A stretch of DNA of 64,000 nt, taken from positions 124,001 through 188,000 of the forward strand of contig JADLZK010011205.1 in assembly GCA_015847255.1 (NCBI GenBank), in the 5' to 3' direction. Origin of the DNA: Hyparrhenia diplandra. Taxonomy: Eukaryota; Streptophyta; Magnoliopsida; Poales; Poaceae. Shown in pieces: positions 11,469 to 22,563 of the stretch. The translations under genes were made by a program, and so were the position numbers. Each line of letters opens with the position of its first letter. Within the stretch, counting starts at the first letter, position 1. The notes below the pieces were generated by a model, which saw nothing but the letters and a program-made list of their open reading frames with translations, was not told the origin of the DNA and did not search any database.

Positions 11469-12658
11469 TCATATGCTTGGCAGTGCCAACGGTGGTGGAA
11501 ATCTTGCATAAGGAACACCATAGTTTAAACCATTGTATGAGGTGCCGAGCTTCTCAACAAGCAATGTCTTGATGTCCAGTACAAAATGTTCAGAATTTGG
11601 CGGAGACTCATCATCCCAGATTCTACGAGCTACTAGAGTTAAGTACTGCCCTGCTGTGCCCTCAATTTCCCAAGAATCATAGTTGATCCCAGAGTCCTTG
11701 GGCAATGGAATCAGTTTGTCATGATGCCACTCTTGTGCGCCAACACCATTGCTTTGCCGAGTCTTGCTGTACAGGTCCATTGTGCCATCACCAATAGTTA
11801 AGAACCCAAGTCTGCCATCCGCTGCCTCGACAATGGCAGGCATTGAAATAAAATTGTGGGGCGGGAGGTCAATGATGGAGAATTTCAGCTCACTTGTATC
11901 AAGCATTAGCGAATAGCCCATGCCATAGACCATCCAGTAGAAACAGCCGTGCGCATAGTAGGACGTGTATCCAATAGATCTATTAGGCACACAGGCGGTC
12001 TCGGTCGTGCTAATGATACCTCGCCAAGTCTGGTTGCAGGAAGAGAAGACGAAAGCCATGAACTTGCCTTCGAGCTGCAGCTTCACAGTGCAGATAACTC
12101 TGAACGATTCCTCCCGTCATTCTCGGTGCCTCGGAGCCAGAACCGCACAAATATGCGTAGCATTGTCTACGGTGGAGGCCGCCAGTAGGTCGCCGGGTAT
12201 GCGCGGGAATCTTGACGCATCGGGCGATGCAGCTGGTCGCAGACTACTTAAATCCCGGAATTGGGTTTTGGTGGAGATGCACCGGAGAGAGGAGGACGCG
12301 CCATCGCGGGCGCCCCGAAAGTGAGCCACAGTAGGGGTCGGGAGGAAGGAGAAGGTGAAGTCGGCGCCTTGCACGAGCGCACGAGCTTCCGAGGCGCAGG
12401 CGGAGCGGTGGGGCGGCCCGACCGGGAGGAATTCTCGGCGTCCGTATCCGATGAACCCGAGGACTAGAGGGCGTGGAGGGACCCGGCGCGCGGAGGAATC
12501 GGCGCGACGGAGACAATGTGCCGGAAGGAGGAGCAGGCGGTGGAGGCGCGGGGCGAGGTCGGCCGCGGCGCGTGGGCTAGGAAGATCTCCTCCCGGATCT
12601 CGCCGTGGGAGGCCGGTTCTGCGGCGCTCATGGCCGGGGCACTGGAAGTCGATGCCAT
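11469..12658 (-). pseudogene. F-box gene U1, frameshifted pseudogene
   Basis: A paralogue of the intact F-box gene at 41801-42946, about the same length but spread over three reading frames. The N-terminal piece (from about 12658; motif EIREEIFL) is followed by a shifted F-box piece around 12464-12600 (CSSFRHIVS), then the linker (QGADFTFSFLP, about 12300-12370). The largest intact piece is 11469-12086 (205 codons, motifs FSIIDLPPHNF, HFVLDIKTLLVE and the shared end RFPPPLALPSI). At least two indels break the frame upstream of that piece. A shortened product from the 205-codon frame would lack the F-box and could not act as an SCF adaptor. The 3' region is interrupted by the LINE at 8268 and the CACTA at 2222. 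Confidence 0.8.
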
Positions 12659-12946
12659 CGCGCCCGCCGGCCGGCTGTTGGAGAGGAGCGGACTATGCGT
12701 GCGTGCAAAACTACGGAGACTGCAATTTGTGGCTTGTCGTGGGATGCCATGGTGGGTGCCGGGCGATGGGGATTGGGGAATGGGGAGGTGGTGGATTTGG
12801 ACGACACGACGGAGCAGGCGGAGGTAGGAAGCAGCAGGACGCCGTATCGGGCGGCCGAATCCGACTCCCGGTTGCCGCTATGAACTCCGCCGCGCTCGAG
12901 GCCGACGGCGGCAAGTAGGGTGTGGAGCGGTGGCCGCTGGCCGGTC

Positions 12947-13264
12947 TGCTGGGCCCTGGAGCGGTGGCGGCGTGGAGGTGGACGGGGGCCCGGGGAGGCT
13001 CGAGGGTGGAGGTAATGAAAGCTATAGTTTTTTTTTTTTTTGAGGGGTATTAGCAGACCACTGGGCCTCCTGTTAAATTGCGGGCTGGGCCGTGCCATCC
13101 AGCCGGGCCTAAGCATGTCCATGTACATCAGGCCAGGCCGGCCCTGCACAACATCATGCCAAGCAATGCTTGGGCCAGGCTAAAAAATCGTGTTTCGGGG
13201 CGGGCCACTGTTGGGCTGTGGGCTGCATGCTCATCTTTAGGGGCGCTAGGGGAAAAATGTATAG
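12947..13264. other. F-box U1 5' flank and unassigned GC/T-rich stretch
   Basis: Contains a T run at about 13028-13041 followed by GAGGGG, like the antisense LINE tail start at 43294, and repeated GGGCC/GGCCC motifs at 13080-13230. It could be a short antisense LINE tail, but no target duplication was confirmed. No gene seen. Confidence 0.3.
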
Positions 13265-13472
13265 AACACAATTTTCAGCCAAACTGCACAGCACAATGCG
13301 AAAGAAGCTATTATTTCTGTGTAATAACACGGTCTATGCACACAAGATGAAGATCGAGCCATAGTTAGGTATGCAATGGTCAGCCCAACATCGGGGATAG
13401 GTAAAGTTTCTGTTGAGGCAGCAATATTTCTTGCCTGACAGATTGACACAACCTATAATTTTACATGTCAAA

Positions 13473-13522
13473 TTTTGCTACACAACGGATGCTTTTACAT
13501 AATCTAAAAAAAAAAAAAAAAA
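13473..13522 (+). mobile_element. Very short retroposed insert with poly-A tail
   Basis: About 50 bp ending in 17 A residues, flanked by TACATGTCAAA at 13462-13472 and 13523-13533. The paralogous units lack it. A 5'-truncated LINE or SINE tail is the simplest reading. Confidence 0.7.
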
Positions 13523-13916
13523 TACATGTCAAACTTTGGCTATGGCAACAGAACAAATTGCCCTTGAGAATCACACATTCCAGGAAGAAAAGAATCAGTA
13601 AGCGCAAGGATTCATTAATTGCTTTCATGGTACCCTTTGCCATCCATAAAATAAAACTCTGTGATGTGTAGCAATTGTTCAGCAAAGCACCTATGACCAA
13701 TAATCAGTTGTGAGCCACTATCAGATTTTTAGAGGATAATATAGATAGATATTAGGAAAAATCACAAGATTCTCAGAAGCAAACAGTTGAAGCCAATTAT
13801 AGAGGTTTGTTCTCTGTCTTCAGAACTGTACCATGTAATCTCAACAAATCAGGGCAAAAGGACAAACAGGAGGAATAAGACACCGGAGACTAAACCACTA
13901 AATAACAGCTGATCAT

Positions 13917-14045
13917 CTACAGATGAACGCCCGCCATCACTGCTAGAGTTCTAGTAGCTGTTGACATCTTGCTTGACATGGCTAACCTTCCATTCAGATG
14001 CTCCCAACCATGCGGCTCTATAACCTCAAAGTCAAGAGAGCGGAC
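13917..14045 (-). other. Conserved downstream exon-like block (U2 copy)
   Basis: On the minus strand a polypyrimidine acceptor (TTTTTGATAG) precedes an open frame starting VRSLDFEV and including HGWEHLNG, ending at a stop at 13917-13919. Homologous blocks with the same acceptor lie at about 7735-7839, 16070-16177, 40930-41051 and 51560-51680. In U1, U3, U4 and U5 the block lies downstream of the F-box stop codon. It may be a 3' UTR exon, an alternative C-terminus, or the last exon of a separate ancestral gene. Confidence 0.4.
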
Positions 14046-14304
14046 CTATCAAAAAGAATACACTGTTAGAATAATCAAAGAGGGATTTGAGCAGAGTTAG
14101 TTCGATATCTGCTTGTGCATGTGAAAAAAAATAAGCCAGTAGGATACTTTGTATCACTGCAACAGTAAAAAAAATGGAAAGGAAGCAAAGGGACGATGAG
14201 TTGTAAGATATGCAGTTCTGCGCCAGGTGTTTGGCCTGAAGATAACTTGTATTACAGAATAAGCGTACCGTAATTGTTAATGCCTGCTTGGTGCTGGAGA
14301 AATG

Positions 14305-14481
14305 TCAATTCGACATCTTTGGGGAGACAAATTGATTTATATTAGTCATGCCTCCAAGGGTGTCTTGATCTTGACACGGGGCATTAGTGAAAGCCGAGAA
14401 CTGCTCCTGACCAGCAGGTGTGTTCCCTTGATCTGCTATGTCTAAAGACCAGAGCACTATGCAAGGCAGCTTGTGCAGACA
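14305..14481 (-). CDS. Terminal exon of an unrecognised gene fragment
   Basis: Minus-strand exon with acceptor TTTTAG and a 59-codon frame (177 nt) starting CLHKLPC and ending VSPKMSN, stop. Its phase (0) matches the upstream exon 14517-14662, which ends exactly on a codon boundary before a GTACTG donor, so the two splice in frame. Intron length would be only about 35 nt, shorter than usual for plants, which is a reason for caution. I do not recognise the family. No complete 5' end was found; this may be a captured or truncated gene. Confidence 0.35.
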   Translation of the reverse strand, partial: CLHKLPCIVLWSLDIADQGNTPAGQEQFSAFTNAPCQDQDTLGGMTNINQFVSPKMSN

Positions 14482-14516
14482 CTAAAACAGTTTCAGGACT
14501 GAAACAGGTACAGTAC

Positions 14517-14662
14517 CTCGGTAGTCATATGTTCAGAGGGGATCAGCAGTGGAGGAACTAGGTCCAGCCATCCTGGATCATTATTGTTTGCATTTGCACG
14601 TAATAACTCATTGTGTTGATCAAGGCTCAAGCCTTCAAGTGGTACAACTGGAACACTTCCAC
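14517..14662 (-). CDS. Internal exon of the same unrecognised gene fragment
   Basis: Acceptor TTCTTTCAG, 146 nt, donor GTACTG. After two leading bases, 48 codons are open (motifs VPVVPLEGLSLDQHNELL and GWLDLVPPLLIPSEHM). It has two weaker copies further upstream on the minus strand: 14791-14911 (acceptor ATTGTTAG, donor GTGCTT, with a stop in the best frame) and about 15005-15096 (acceptor GGCTGCAG). The exon end and following intron of 14791-14911 resemble this exon in sequence, suggesting exon duplication and decay. Confidence 0.35.
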
Positions 14663-15434
14663 CTGAAAGAAGATTTTCTGTATCAGGGTATTACATATTA
14701 ACCTTGGATCACATAACATAGTGCGTTTCGATGATCTACAAACACAGTACTCTGCAGAAAAGGAAACCATCATAGGACTGAAACAAGCACCTTGGTAGTT
14801 ATGCATATGCTGGGGTGATCAGAATGAATGAGCTGGGAACTGGGTCACTGTATGCATTCGGACACGATGACTCAATCCGATCATGGCCCAATCTTTGAGC
14901 TGCTGCCATACCTAACAATTCAGAAAAAAAAAATCATGAGTATCAGGGTACCATCAAATTCTGTATGTTTGCAGCATAAGAAGACAAGTAACCAGTATTA
15001 TTCCCTAACTATGAACAGATCGGAGGTGATCAGAAAAGTTTGGCTGTTCGCTCTGCATATAAGATATGCGCCATCTTTCAGCTGATCCATTAGCTCCTGC
15101 AGCCAAACACACTATGTTTAGCATATTCACTTCAATGAAGAAAATGGCGAAAGAGTCTAGATATGTTGACATGAAAACATATACATGTTGAGCAGAACTA
15201 AACTTGTGAATCAGAGTGCAAGGACAGCCAAAGAATTCTGCCCCACCAAGACAGTGAGCACTAATGAAGACAAGTTTCACTTTTTCTCGGTGCAAACAAA
15301 TACTCAGAAGTGCAAATATTTTGGGATACAGGAAGTAACATCTGGGATTGGCAAGCATATGTTCCAGCAGCAATATTTCTTGCCTGATGGATTAGCGCCC
15401 TTAGCAGCTTCTCTGTAGCAAAAGCAGTTACTTA

Positions 15435-15594
15435 GTTAGTACAACCATTTGTATCCGCCATTTCGTGGCGCTTTGTGTTTAGTGTGCCCCTGCGATGATC
15501 GCGGCCTCTCGCCACCCTCCTCGTGGGGTTTGTAAACCATCCTTTTTCCACTTAATGAAGAACGTGACTTTGCACGCTTTCAAAAAAAAAAAAA
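15435..15594 (+). mobile_element. 5'-truncated LINE tail
   Basis: About 160 bp ending in CTTAATGAAGAACGTG, then 13 A residues (15582-15594). The tail resembles that of the 8268-11400 element (CTTAATGCAGAACGGG). It interrupts the 3' region of F-box unit U3. The target duplication is not clear. Confidence 0.6.
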
Positions 15595-15599
15595 TACCA

Positions 15600-16683
15600 A
15601 ACTTTGGTGATGGCACCAAAACAAATAGCCCTTGAGAATCACACATTACAAACTCCAGGATGAAAGTATAATCAGTAATTACAAGGGTTCATAATTGCTT
15701 TCTTTGTACACTTTACCATCCACAAAACTCTGATGTGTAGCACTAGTTCAGCAAAGCACCTTTTCTGTCTTTTCCATAACAGGAAAGCCAAATTTCATTA
15801 CTCGAAAGCAACGAAATTACAAAAGGTTTTGTCAAACGAACCAGAGAGATATTAGCACAAATCACATGATTCTCACAAGCAAAAGAAGCAAATGGCAGAA
15901 GCCAGTCCTAACAGTTTGTTCTTTGTCTTCAGAATTTTACCAGCTAATCTCAACAAATCATGAGTACATAGTTAAGGGCACAAATCAGGGCAAAACGACA
16001 AACAGGAGGACTAAGATTCCGGGGACTAAACCACTAAATAACAGCCAATCATCTAAAGATGAATGCCAAACACTGCTAGAGTGCTAGTAGCTACTGACGT
16101 CTTGCATGACATGGATAAGCCTTCATTCAGATGCACCCAACCATTCTGCACTGCCACCTCAAAGTCAAGAGAGCAGACCTAAAAAAGATTACAGTGTTAT
16201 TAGAATAATCAAGAGGCACTTGAGCAGAGTTAGATGACTAACTACTGGTGCATGTGAAACAAGCTACTGATTCTGTACCTTAATGCAAATTTTAAATATA
16301 TCAAAAGGGATCTATACCAATGATTAAACCAGTGCTTTTTTTTTTTTTGGAAGAAAAACAGAGACCAATTTGTCTGCTCTAGCATTCAGGCACTGGACAA
16401 ATTTGCCTGTCCTAATATGGAGCAAGCTACAGCATACTGAGTACACCAAAAAATTGAGTAAATGACACAAACAATACAAAATTAATCAAAAACGCCAAAG
16501 GACCGCATGGATTACAAGGGCTCCATAGTGACAATGGCTCCATAGTGACAATAGTGGATGTGAGAAATTTTGGATATGCCAGCAACAAGTGGACTTTGGT
16601 AACAAGTAAGATGACATATATAGCAAACGACCAATATAATATAATTCCCAACAGCTTATGAAACATGGAAGACAGGTTTTACC
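15600..16683 (-). other. F-box unit U3, 3' region
   Basis: Parallels 40360-41800 of the intact unit but lacks the MITE and retroinsertion seen there, so it provides the empty sites for both. Contains the exon-like block at about 16070-16177. Confidence 0.7.
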
Positions 16684-17860
16684 GTTTCATATACTTGGCA
16701 GTGCCAATGGTGGTGGAAATCTTGCATAAGGAAAACCATAGAATAGGTGTGGATCTCAACAAGCAATGTCTTGATGTCCAGTACAAAATGTTTATAATCT
16801 GGCGACAACTTATCGTAGTCTTTGCTAAAAGCTACTAGAGATAAGTAACGCCCTATTATGCCAATCATAATCCATCTAGAGTCTTTGGGCAATGAAATCA
16901 GTCTGTCATGCTCCAACTCTTGTGCCCCCCCCAACACCATTTCTTTGCCAATTCTTGCAATACAGGTCACTGGTGCCATTAGCAATAGTTATGAATCCGA
17001 GTCTACCTTCCTTTGCCTCAACTATGGCACGGTTTGAATAAAAATTGTGGGGTGGGAGCTCTATGATAGAGAATTCCATCTCACTTGTATTAAGCATTAG
17101 CGAATTGCCCTTGCAATAGAACATCCAATACAAGCAGCCATGCGCATAGTAGGGCACGGATCCAATAAGTCCATAAGGCAAAGAAATCGTGCTAATAATA
17201 CCTCGCCACGTCTGGTTGGCGGAAGAGAAGATCTAAAACCCACGACCTTGTGTTTGAGCTGCGGTCGCGAGATAACTCGAAGGATTCCTCCTCGTCATTC
17301 TCGCCCGGCTGGAGCCTTAACGGTAACGTATGGTGCGTCATAGCATTGTCTCCGGCGGCGGAGGCCATTAGGTCATTGGGTATGCGCGGGGAATCTTGAC
17401 GCATCCGGATCTGAGGGGTCGCAGACTAGGAAATCCTCGAATTGGGTTTCGGTGGAGATCTACCTGGCCGAGGAGGACGCGGTCATCGGGCATGGCGAAA
17501 GCGCCACGCGCTGGGGTCGGGGAGGAAGGAGAAGGTGAAGTCGGCGGTTTGCACGAGCGCGCGGGCTTCCGGGCGGAGCGGTGGGTCGGCTCGACGGGGG
17601 GAGGAACTCGGCATCCGTATTTGATGAACCCGAGGACTGGAGGAGGGAGTGGAGGGACCGGAGCGGCGGAGGAACCAGCGCCCGGAGACGATGCGGCGGA
17701 AGGAGGGAGCGGCGCGGAGGCGCTGGCGAGGTCGGGCCGCGGCGTCGAAGCGCAGGAAGATCTCCTCCCCAGATTTCGTCGGGAGGACAGCCTGCGCCGC
17801 CGGCCCTCGGGTGGACCGCCGGGAGAGAACGGCGACTCTGGCGGTCCGGCGTTGCGCCGA
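16684..17860 (-). pseudogene. F-box gene U3, pseudogene
   Basis: A paralogue of 41801-42946 with several frameshifts and deletions. Recognisable pieces, in protein order: F-box (about 17660-17790; motifs GEEIFLRF and SFRRIVSGRWFLRR), linker (QTADFTFSFLP, about 17520-17560), mid region (17060-17180; MEFSIIELPPHNF), and C-terminal region (about 16700-16985; KHFVLDIKTLLVE). The middle portion corresponding to residues 150-200 of the intact protein is shortened. The end keeps the shared stop. The N-terminus is replaced or extended by a GC-rich tandem repeat (17829-18045). Confidence 0.75.
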
Positions 17861-18045
17861 CGTCGATGCCGCCGTCTTGTCCGCCGAGCGTGGAGGAGGA
17901 CGGCGGGCTCTGGCAGAGCCGCCGTAGCCCCGACGTCGATGGCCGCCGCGCCGTCGGCCGGCTGTGGGAGAGGACGGCGGGCTCTGGCGCTCCGGTGGTG
18001 CCGACGCCATCGCGGGGTCTCCGCGGTCGCACACCTCGATGCCCA
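17829..18045. repeat. Tandem repeat, 71-74 bp unit, about three copies, at the F-box 5' end
   Basis: The phrase ACGGCG(A/G)(C/G)CTCTGGC recurs at 17829, 17900 and 17974, each followed by a GACGTCGAT- or GACGCCATC-containing block. The single-copy equivalent is at 42909-42980 of the intact gene, around its start codon, so the start region has been amplified. Confidence 0.6.
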
Positions 18046-18049
18046 CGCT

Positions 18050-18960
18050 GCCGTCCCCGGCGGCGTCCCGGGAACGCCGACATCTTGCCCGTCCCGAACT
18101 TGTTGGCGCGCCCGCACCGCGACGCGGGCGGCCCAACCCGGGTGGTTGCCTAGCGGGGAGCCGGTTCGAGCTTCCCATTGTGATCACCGTGCCGTCGGGG
18201 TTGCCCAACGGGAAGGACCGGTGCGGCCTGCCACGCCGCCGCCGCGCGCCGGATCGTCTCTTCGTCGCCGTACGCCGTGAGCTCGCGTTCAGCTTGCCTG
18301 CGGCCCACCTCAGGTCATCGCGAGCCAGACCCGACACCGTCGCCCGTCGTCACAGTCTCACGGATGGCGTTACCAAAGTAGACGGGGAGATGGAATCATG
18401 GAACGACGAGATCTGCCCGGCGTACTTGGGATTCTTGGGGTCATGCGCCATCTTGTCAGACCTCGGCGTCTTGGCCACCGCTCGAAGCGATGGTTGGCAA
18501 TTGCTTTCAGCTCGCGAATCGCGTCAAAGACGCGTTCTACGGAGAGGCGCGTCCACGTCAAAGGTCACCGACAGGCCGACACCACCGGGGAAGCGGAGGG
18601 CGGCGGTGGACTTCGCCAAAGAAGTTCCCGCTGAAGTCCAGCAACCTGGGCAATTTGCCGCGGCAGATGGACGCCAGGTGTTGAAGAATTGCCAAAAAGG
18701 AGGTGCCGTCCACGACGGGCGTGGTTGGCGACGATGCCGATAACAATGGCGCCGTCACCGAGCAAGGTGACTTGAACGACGTGAGGCGGGCGACGGTGGC
18801 CTTCGTGAGCTCACGGTCCGGTCCATGGGGAACAGGTCCTTTGTCAACTTGGTCGGCACGCGTCGGCCGGGGGAGAAAGTCGTCGTTTATTGGGGCAGGG
18901 CGCGACGGGCTCGCCCGGTGAGAGAGAAAGAGGGGAAAAGAAAAATAGGAGGGCAACAGG
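18050..18960 (-). other. GC-rich, coding-like degenerate segment, unrecognised
   Basis: On the minus strand, pieces in successive frames look protein-like: FLAILQHLASICRG and LPRLLDFSGNFFGEV (18558-18700), MAHDPKNPKYAGQISSFHD (about 18380-18440), and FPLGNPDGTVITMGSSN (about 18170-18220). Frameshifts separate them. This resembles an old gene copy rather than random GC-rich DNA, but I cannot name a family. From 18960 to 19480 I see nothing. Confidence 0.3.
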
Positions 18961-19486
18961 TCATTTTTAGGGTTGGGCCCACACGTCGGCGACCTAATGG
19001 TGGAAAGCTAACTGCTAGCGGACGGAGTGGCACACGCGAAAAGAGTTTGAGAAGTGGATGTTACAAGTGATAGATCAAACTTTTCGGGGGTATTGGTGAG
19101 TATACCATCTTTTTAATGGCATCCATGAAAAAATGCTCTTGGAGAGAAGCGAGGCGAAAATGAAGACGGCGAGCAATTTGGGATTTAGGGATTCGAGGGT
19201 TTGGGGACTTCGCTTCGTTGGGACTCGTCTAGTCATCTAGATGGTTGGAAAGTCAGTCACTGTTTATTTTTAACAACAAGTAAGCATAAACTTAGGCGTC
19301 CGTGTGTATACGAGCGATATAGTACCTCAATTTTAAAATAAATAAATTTGGGAAATTAGAAATATGAAGGCGCGCCGTCTAGGCCGCCTCTGAAGGTGTC
19401 CACGTATGCTTCATCCTTTTCGTGCGTTAGATAGAAATTCCACGATCCGAGATGAGGTTGCTCCTTCGTGCATACATGCAAAGGAC

Positions 19487-20190
19487 ATGTTCAATAAAAT
19501 GAGTGCTCATATACATCCAAATGAATGGATATACACATGCAATTTGTCCTTCACATGCCACCATGCATGCACAACCAGACATGCAAAGGGGACATGCGAA
19601 GGACAAAGAGTAAACATGCATACATGCATGCAAAGGGAAAAAAAGTAAACATGCATACATGCAAAGGACAAAGAGTAAACATGCGTGCATGTATGTAGGG
19701 GCAAACTAAAAATTACGGTGGTCCTTCATACACATCAAGGACAATGTAAAAAACATGGTTGTCCTTCACATGCAAAAGGTAAATTTACTAATTATCGTTC
19801 TCATGCAAAAAAGTAGTACATAAGGCCACAAAAGACAGGTACAATAAAGTGAGTGCTCATATACATCCAAATGAATGCATATACACATGCAACTTGTCCT
19901 TCACATGCCACCATGCATGCACAACCGCACATGAAAAGAGGACATGCGAAGGACAAAGAGTAAACGTGCATACATGCATGCAAAGGGAAAAAAAAGTAAA
20001 CATGCATGCATGCAAAGGATAAAGAGTAAACATGCGTGCATGCATGTAGGGGCAAACTAAAAAATTACGGTGGTCCTTCATGCACATCAAGGACAATGTA
20101 AAAAATATGGTTATCCTTCACATGCAAAAGTAAATTTACTAATTATCGTTCTCATGCAAAAAGTAATACATCAGGCCAAAATAGGTATAG
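19487..20190. repeat. Tandem duplication, about 350-bp unit, two copies plus a partial third
   Basis: GAGTGCTCATATACATCC at 19501 recurs at 19851, and the whole following 300 bp repeats, including nested ATGCATGCAAAGG/AGTAAACATGC short repeats. A third partial start (CAGGCCAAAATAGGTA) is at about 20174. The ATGCATG-rich DNA gives spurious Cys/His-rich frames on the minus strand. Confidence 0.85.
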
Positions 20191-20307
20191 TACAAAAAAT
20201 GCATGTGTCCTTCTCATGTAAAAGAAAAGTAGATTTCATCCATGCAAGAGGCATGAGTCGAGTGGTACGCCAGGCACCCATGCCTCATCAGGTCTCCAAT
20301 TCTTGCC

Positions 20308-20345
20308 TATATAAGCATGTGGTGTGGCGGCCGTTGGTTCATCCC
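20308..20345 (+). promoter_or_regulatory. TATA box and putative transcription start region
   Basis: TATATAAG at 20308-20315 is followed about 30 bp later by a C/T-rich segment (CATCCCACTCCTCCC), a typical plant core promoter layout. No long open frame follows, so the transcript would be non-coding or element-derived. Confidence 0.35.
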
Positions 20346-20554
20346 ACTCCTCCCATTGCCCAACTCTCCTTGTTATAGTAGGTGTATAGAGTGCATCCCT
20401 ACATTCTCATTCTCTCATATTTGTTACACGTAAACCACCACCACCGCCATTGTTGGTTGATGGCCTAGCAAGACCAACTTGCTTATGGACCACTAGAAAT
20501 AGGTTTGTTGTGAATTTAATATAATGAAAGGTTATCTATGCATGTACCTATATT

Positions 20555-21175
20555 TGAAATCCCTTCGTTACCATGTGTGTGCTATATACACTAACTATAT
20601 TTGACCTCACTTGATTGGCATGTGCCTGCTATACGAACTAACTTTATTTGATCTAACATAAAAGTTTTGTCTACTACTCATTTCGTATGTTTGACTTCCC
20701 TTCATTACCATGTGTGTGGTATACCAACTAACTCTTTTGACCTCCCTTCTTTACCATGCATGTGCTATACCAACTAACTATATTTGACCTCACTTGGTTA
20801 GCATGTGCCTGCTAAACGAACTAACTATATTTGATCTAACATAAAAGTTTTATTTACTACGCATTTCGTATGTTTGATCTCCCTTCATTACTATGTGTGT
20901 GCTATACCAACTAACTATTTTTGACCTCCCTTCGTTACCATGTGTGTGCTATACCAACTAACTATATTTGACCTCACTTGGTTAGCATGTGGTTGCTATC
21001 TGAACTAACTATATTTGATCTAACATAAAAGTTTTATTTACTGCGCATTTCGTATGTTTGACCTCCCTTCATTACTATGTGTGTGCTACGCTAACTACCT
21101 ATTTTTGACCTTCCTTCGTTACCATGCTTGTGCTATACCAACTAACTATATTTAACCTCACTTGGTTAGCATGTG
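20555..21175. repeat. Minisatellite, about 183-bp unit, about 3.4 copies
   Basis: AACATAAAAGTTTT at 20655, 20838 and 21022 gives periods of 183 and 184 bp. Each unit contains smaller repeats of ACTAACTATATTTGACCTC and a CATGTGTGTGCTATACC phrase, so the unit itself arose from shorter repeats. Confidence 0.88.
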
Positions 21176-21851
21176 TCCTCATTTTCTATTTACACACTCT
21201 CCTAACCTTCCTTCCATCTCCTTGGTCCTCCTTATGTGTTTGTTTTGCCTGTATACAGGCACATGTTGATGGCACAAGATCGTTCCCATATTTAGGACAA
21301 ACACATGTTGATGGCACAAGATTGTGTTACATTATGTTCTCCGAACATTGATTCTTATATGTGTTTGTGGTCACCTTCCTGGTGGAGAGGGGCACACGTG
21401 GTTGGTTTGCTTATATAGTTTTTGTTTACGTGAACTGTTCTAGGCAAGAGGCCAAGGTCAGCTCATGTGCAGCTATCACTCCCCGCAGAGTCGTCACGGT
21501 CGGGGTAGGTACTTCATTTTGTCCTAACGCTTTGTTTGGACCTACCGTTGGGTAACAAAGTATTCCCATCTTCTGCGTGAGTAAGCCAACCTATATGGCC
21601 TCCACCATCAATGACCTATTGCTACCCAGCTTCGTCACATAGATCTGGTGCTACTCTATGTCACACATGGTGGCGCCATAATCACTCCAACTTTAATTTG
21701 TTCAATTAGTGAATAGTGTATCATTGTGTTGTGTCCCTGGCCTGTGAATCCTTACCTGTTCTGTTTTGCCCTTTGGAGGTCCTGGGTTCACGTGTCCATC
21801 CATTCCACTACCATGCCACCTTAGCGGCTGGGCATCCTTATGCTTAGGTCT
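21176..21851. other. Unassigned sequence between minisatellite and TRIM
   Basis: No gene recognised. A short duplication (ACACATGTTGATGGCACAAG-like phrase at about 21259 and 21301) lies after an acceptor-like TATACAG at 21255, so an exon of a non-coding transcript started near 20.3 kb is possible. Confidence 0.3.
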
Positions 21852-21856
21852 TAAGT

Positions 21857-22108
21857 TGTAACACCCCGCCCTCCAGAGCCGCACCGCACAGCCCTTCCGA
21901 GGGGCGCGCACGCGTACACATAGCACGTTGCTTACACTTTTCGCCCCTCGCTTCGTGTAAAAGGGTTAACCCGAAGGTGATATGGGTGGAAGGCAAAGGC
22001 TTATAAGTTGGCTCCACCCTTGCTCAACTAGCAAGGTGGTACTAAACATGTGCGTCACGGCACTCATAGGCCCCTCTTGGGCCACATCCAAATGGGGCGG
22101 GTGTTACA
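21857..22108 (-). repeat. TRIM LTR (3' LTR on the minus strand)
   Basis: 252 bp, nearly identical to 22313-22563; next to the polypurine tract. Confidence 0.92.
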
Positions 22109-22312
22109 TACACCCCCTCAAAGGACTCGGCGCCCTCGTCGGCGCCAACTTAACCAGGACCTCCCTCTTGGCACACGCGGCCCAGGTGCGCCCGGGGCGG
22201 CACATGTGCCATGCCGTGCACTCCATGAGAGCCTACACGGCGCAATGAACCTCCATGTCGGCGCCGCGGCCCGCACGCGCCCCGTGGCCGCGAAGGTCGG
22301 CTCGATACCACT

Positions 22313-22563
22313 TGTAACACCCGCCCTCGAGCCGCACCGCACAGCCCTTCCCGAGGGGGCGCGCACGCGTACACATAGCACGTTGCTTACACTTTCGTCC
22401 TCGCTTCGTGTAAAAGGGTTAACCCGAAGGTGATATGGGTGGAAGGCAATGGCTTATAAGTTGGCTCCACCCTTGCTCAACTAGCAAGGTGGTACTAAAC
22501 ATGTCGCGTAAAGCACTCATAGGCCCCCTCTTGGGCCACATCCAAATTGGGCCGGGTGTTACA
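22313..22563 (-). repeat. TRIM LTR (5' LTR on the minus strand)
   Basis: 251 bp; adjoins the primer-binding site at about 22297-22310. Confidence 0.92.

Larger units (their letters stand above)
13265..14110 (-). other. F-box unit U2, 3' region only
   Basis: Parallels the U4 3' region (about 40180-41070), including the SCF-gene downstream block, but no F-box coding sequence follows. At about 14.1 kb the similarity stops and unrelated exon-like sequence begins, so U2 is truncated or was replaced. Confidence 0.65.
21857..22563 (-). mobile_element. TRIM (terminal-repeat retrotransposon in miniature), complete
   Basis: Two LTRs (21857-22108 and 22313-22563) flank a 204-bp interior, with the 5-bp duplication TAAGT at 21852-21856 and 22564-22568. 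LTR ends are TGTAACAC / GTGTTACA. Next to the right LTR, read on the minus strand after a 2-nt spacer, is TGGTATCGAGCCGA, a match to the usual initiator-Met-tRNA primer site (TGGTATCAGAGC type). This fixes the element on the minus strand. A G-rich tract (TTTGAGGGGGTG) borders the other LTR as the polypurine tract. At 707 bp with no coding capacity it fits the TRIM class. Confidence 0.93.

Noticed and set aside
19427..20096. Cys/His-rich frames (motifs such as MHACLLFVLCMYAC)
   Set aside because: They are translations of ATGCATG-rich tandem DNA, in several frames, and are not zinc-finger or defensin-like genes.
20555..21175. Regularly spaced repeats considered as a CRISPR-like array
   Set aside because: The units are contiguous 183-bp minisatellite copies without unique spacers, in a plant nuclear genome.
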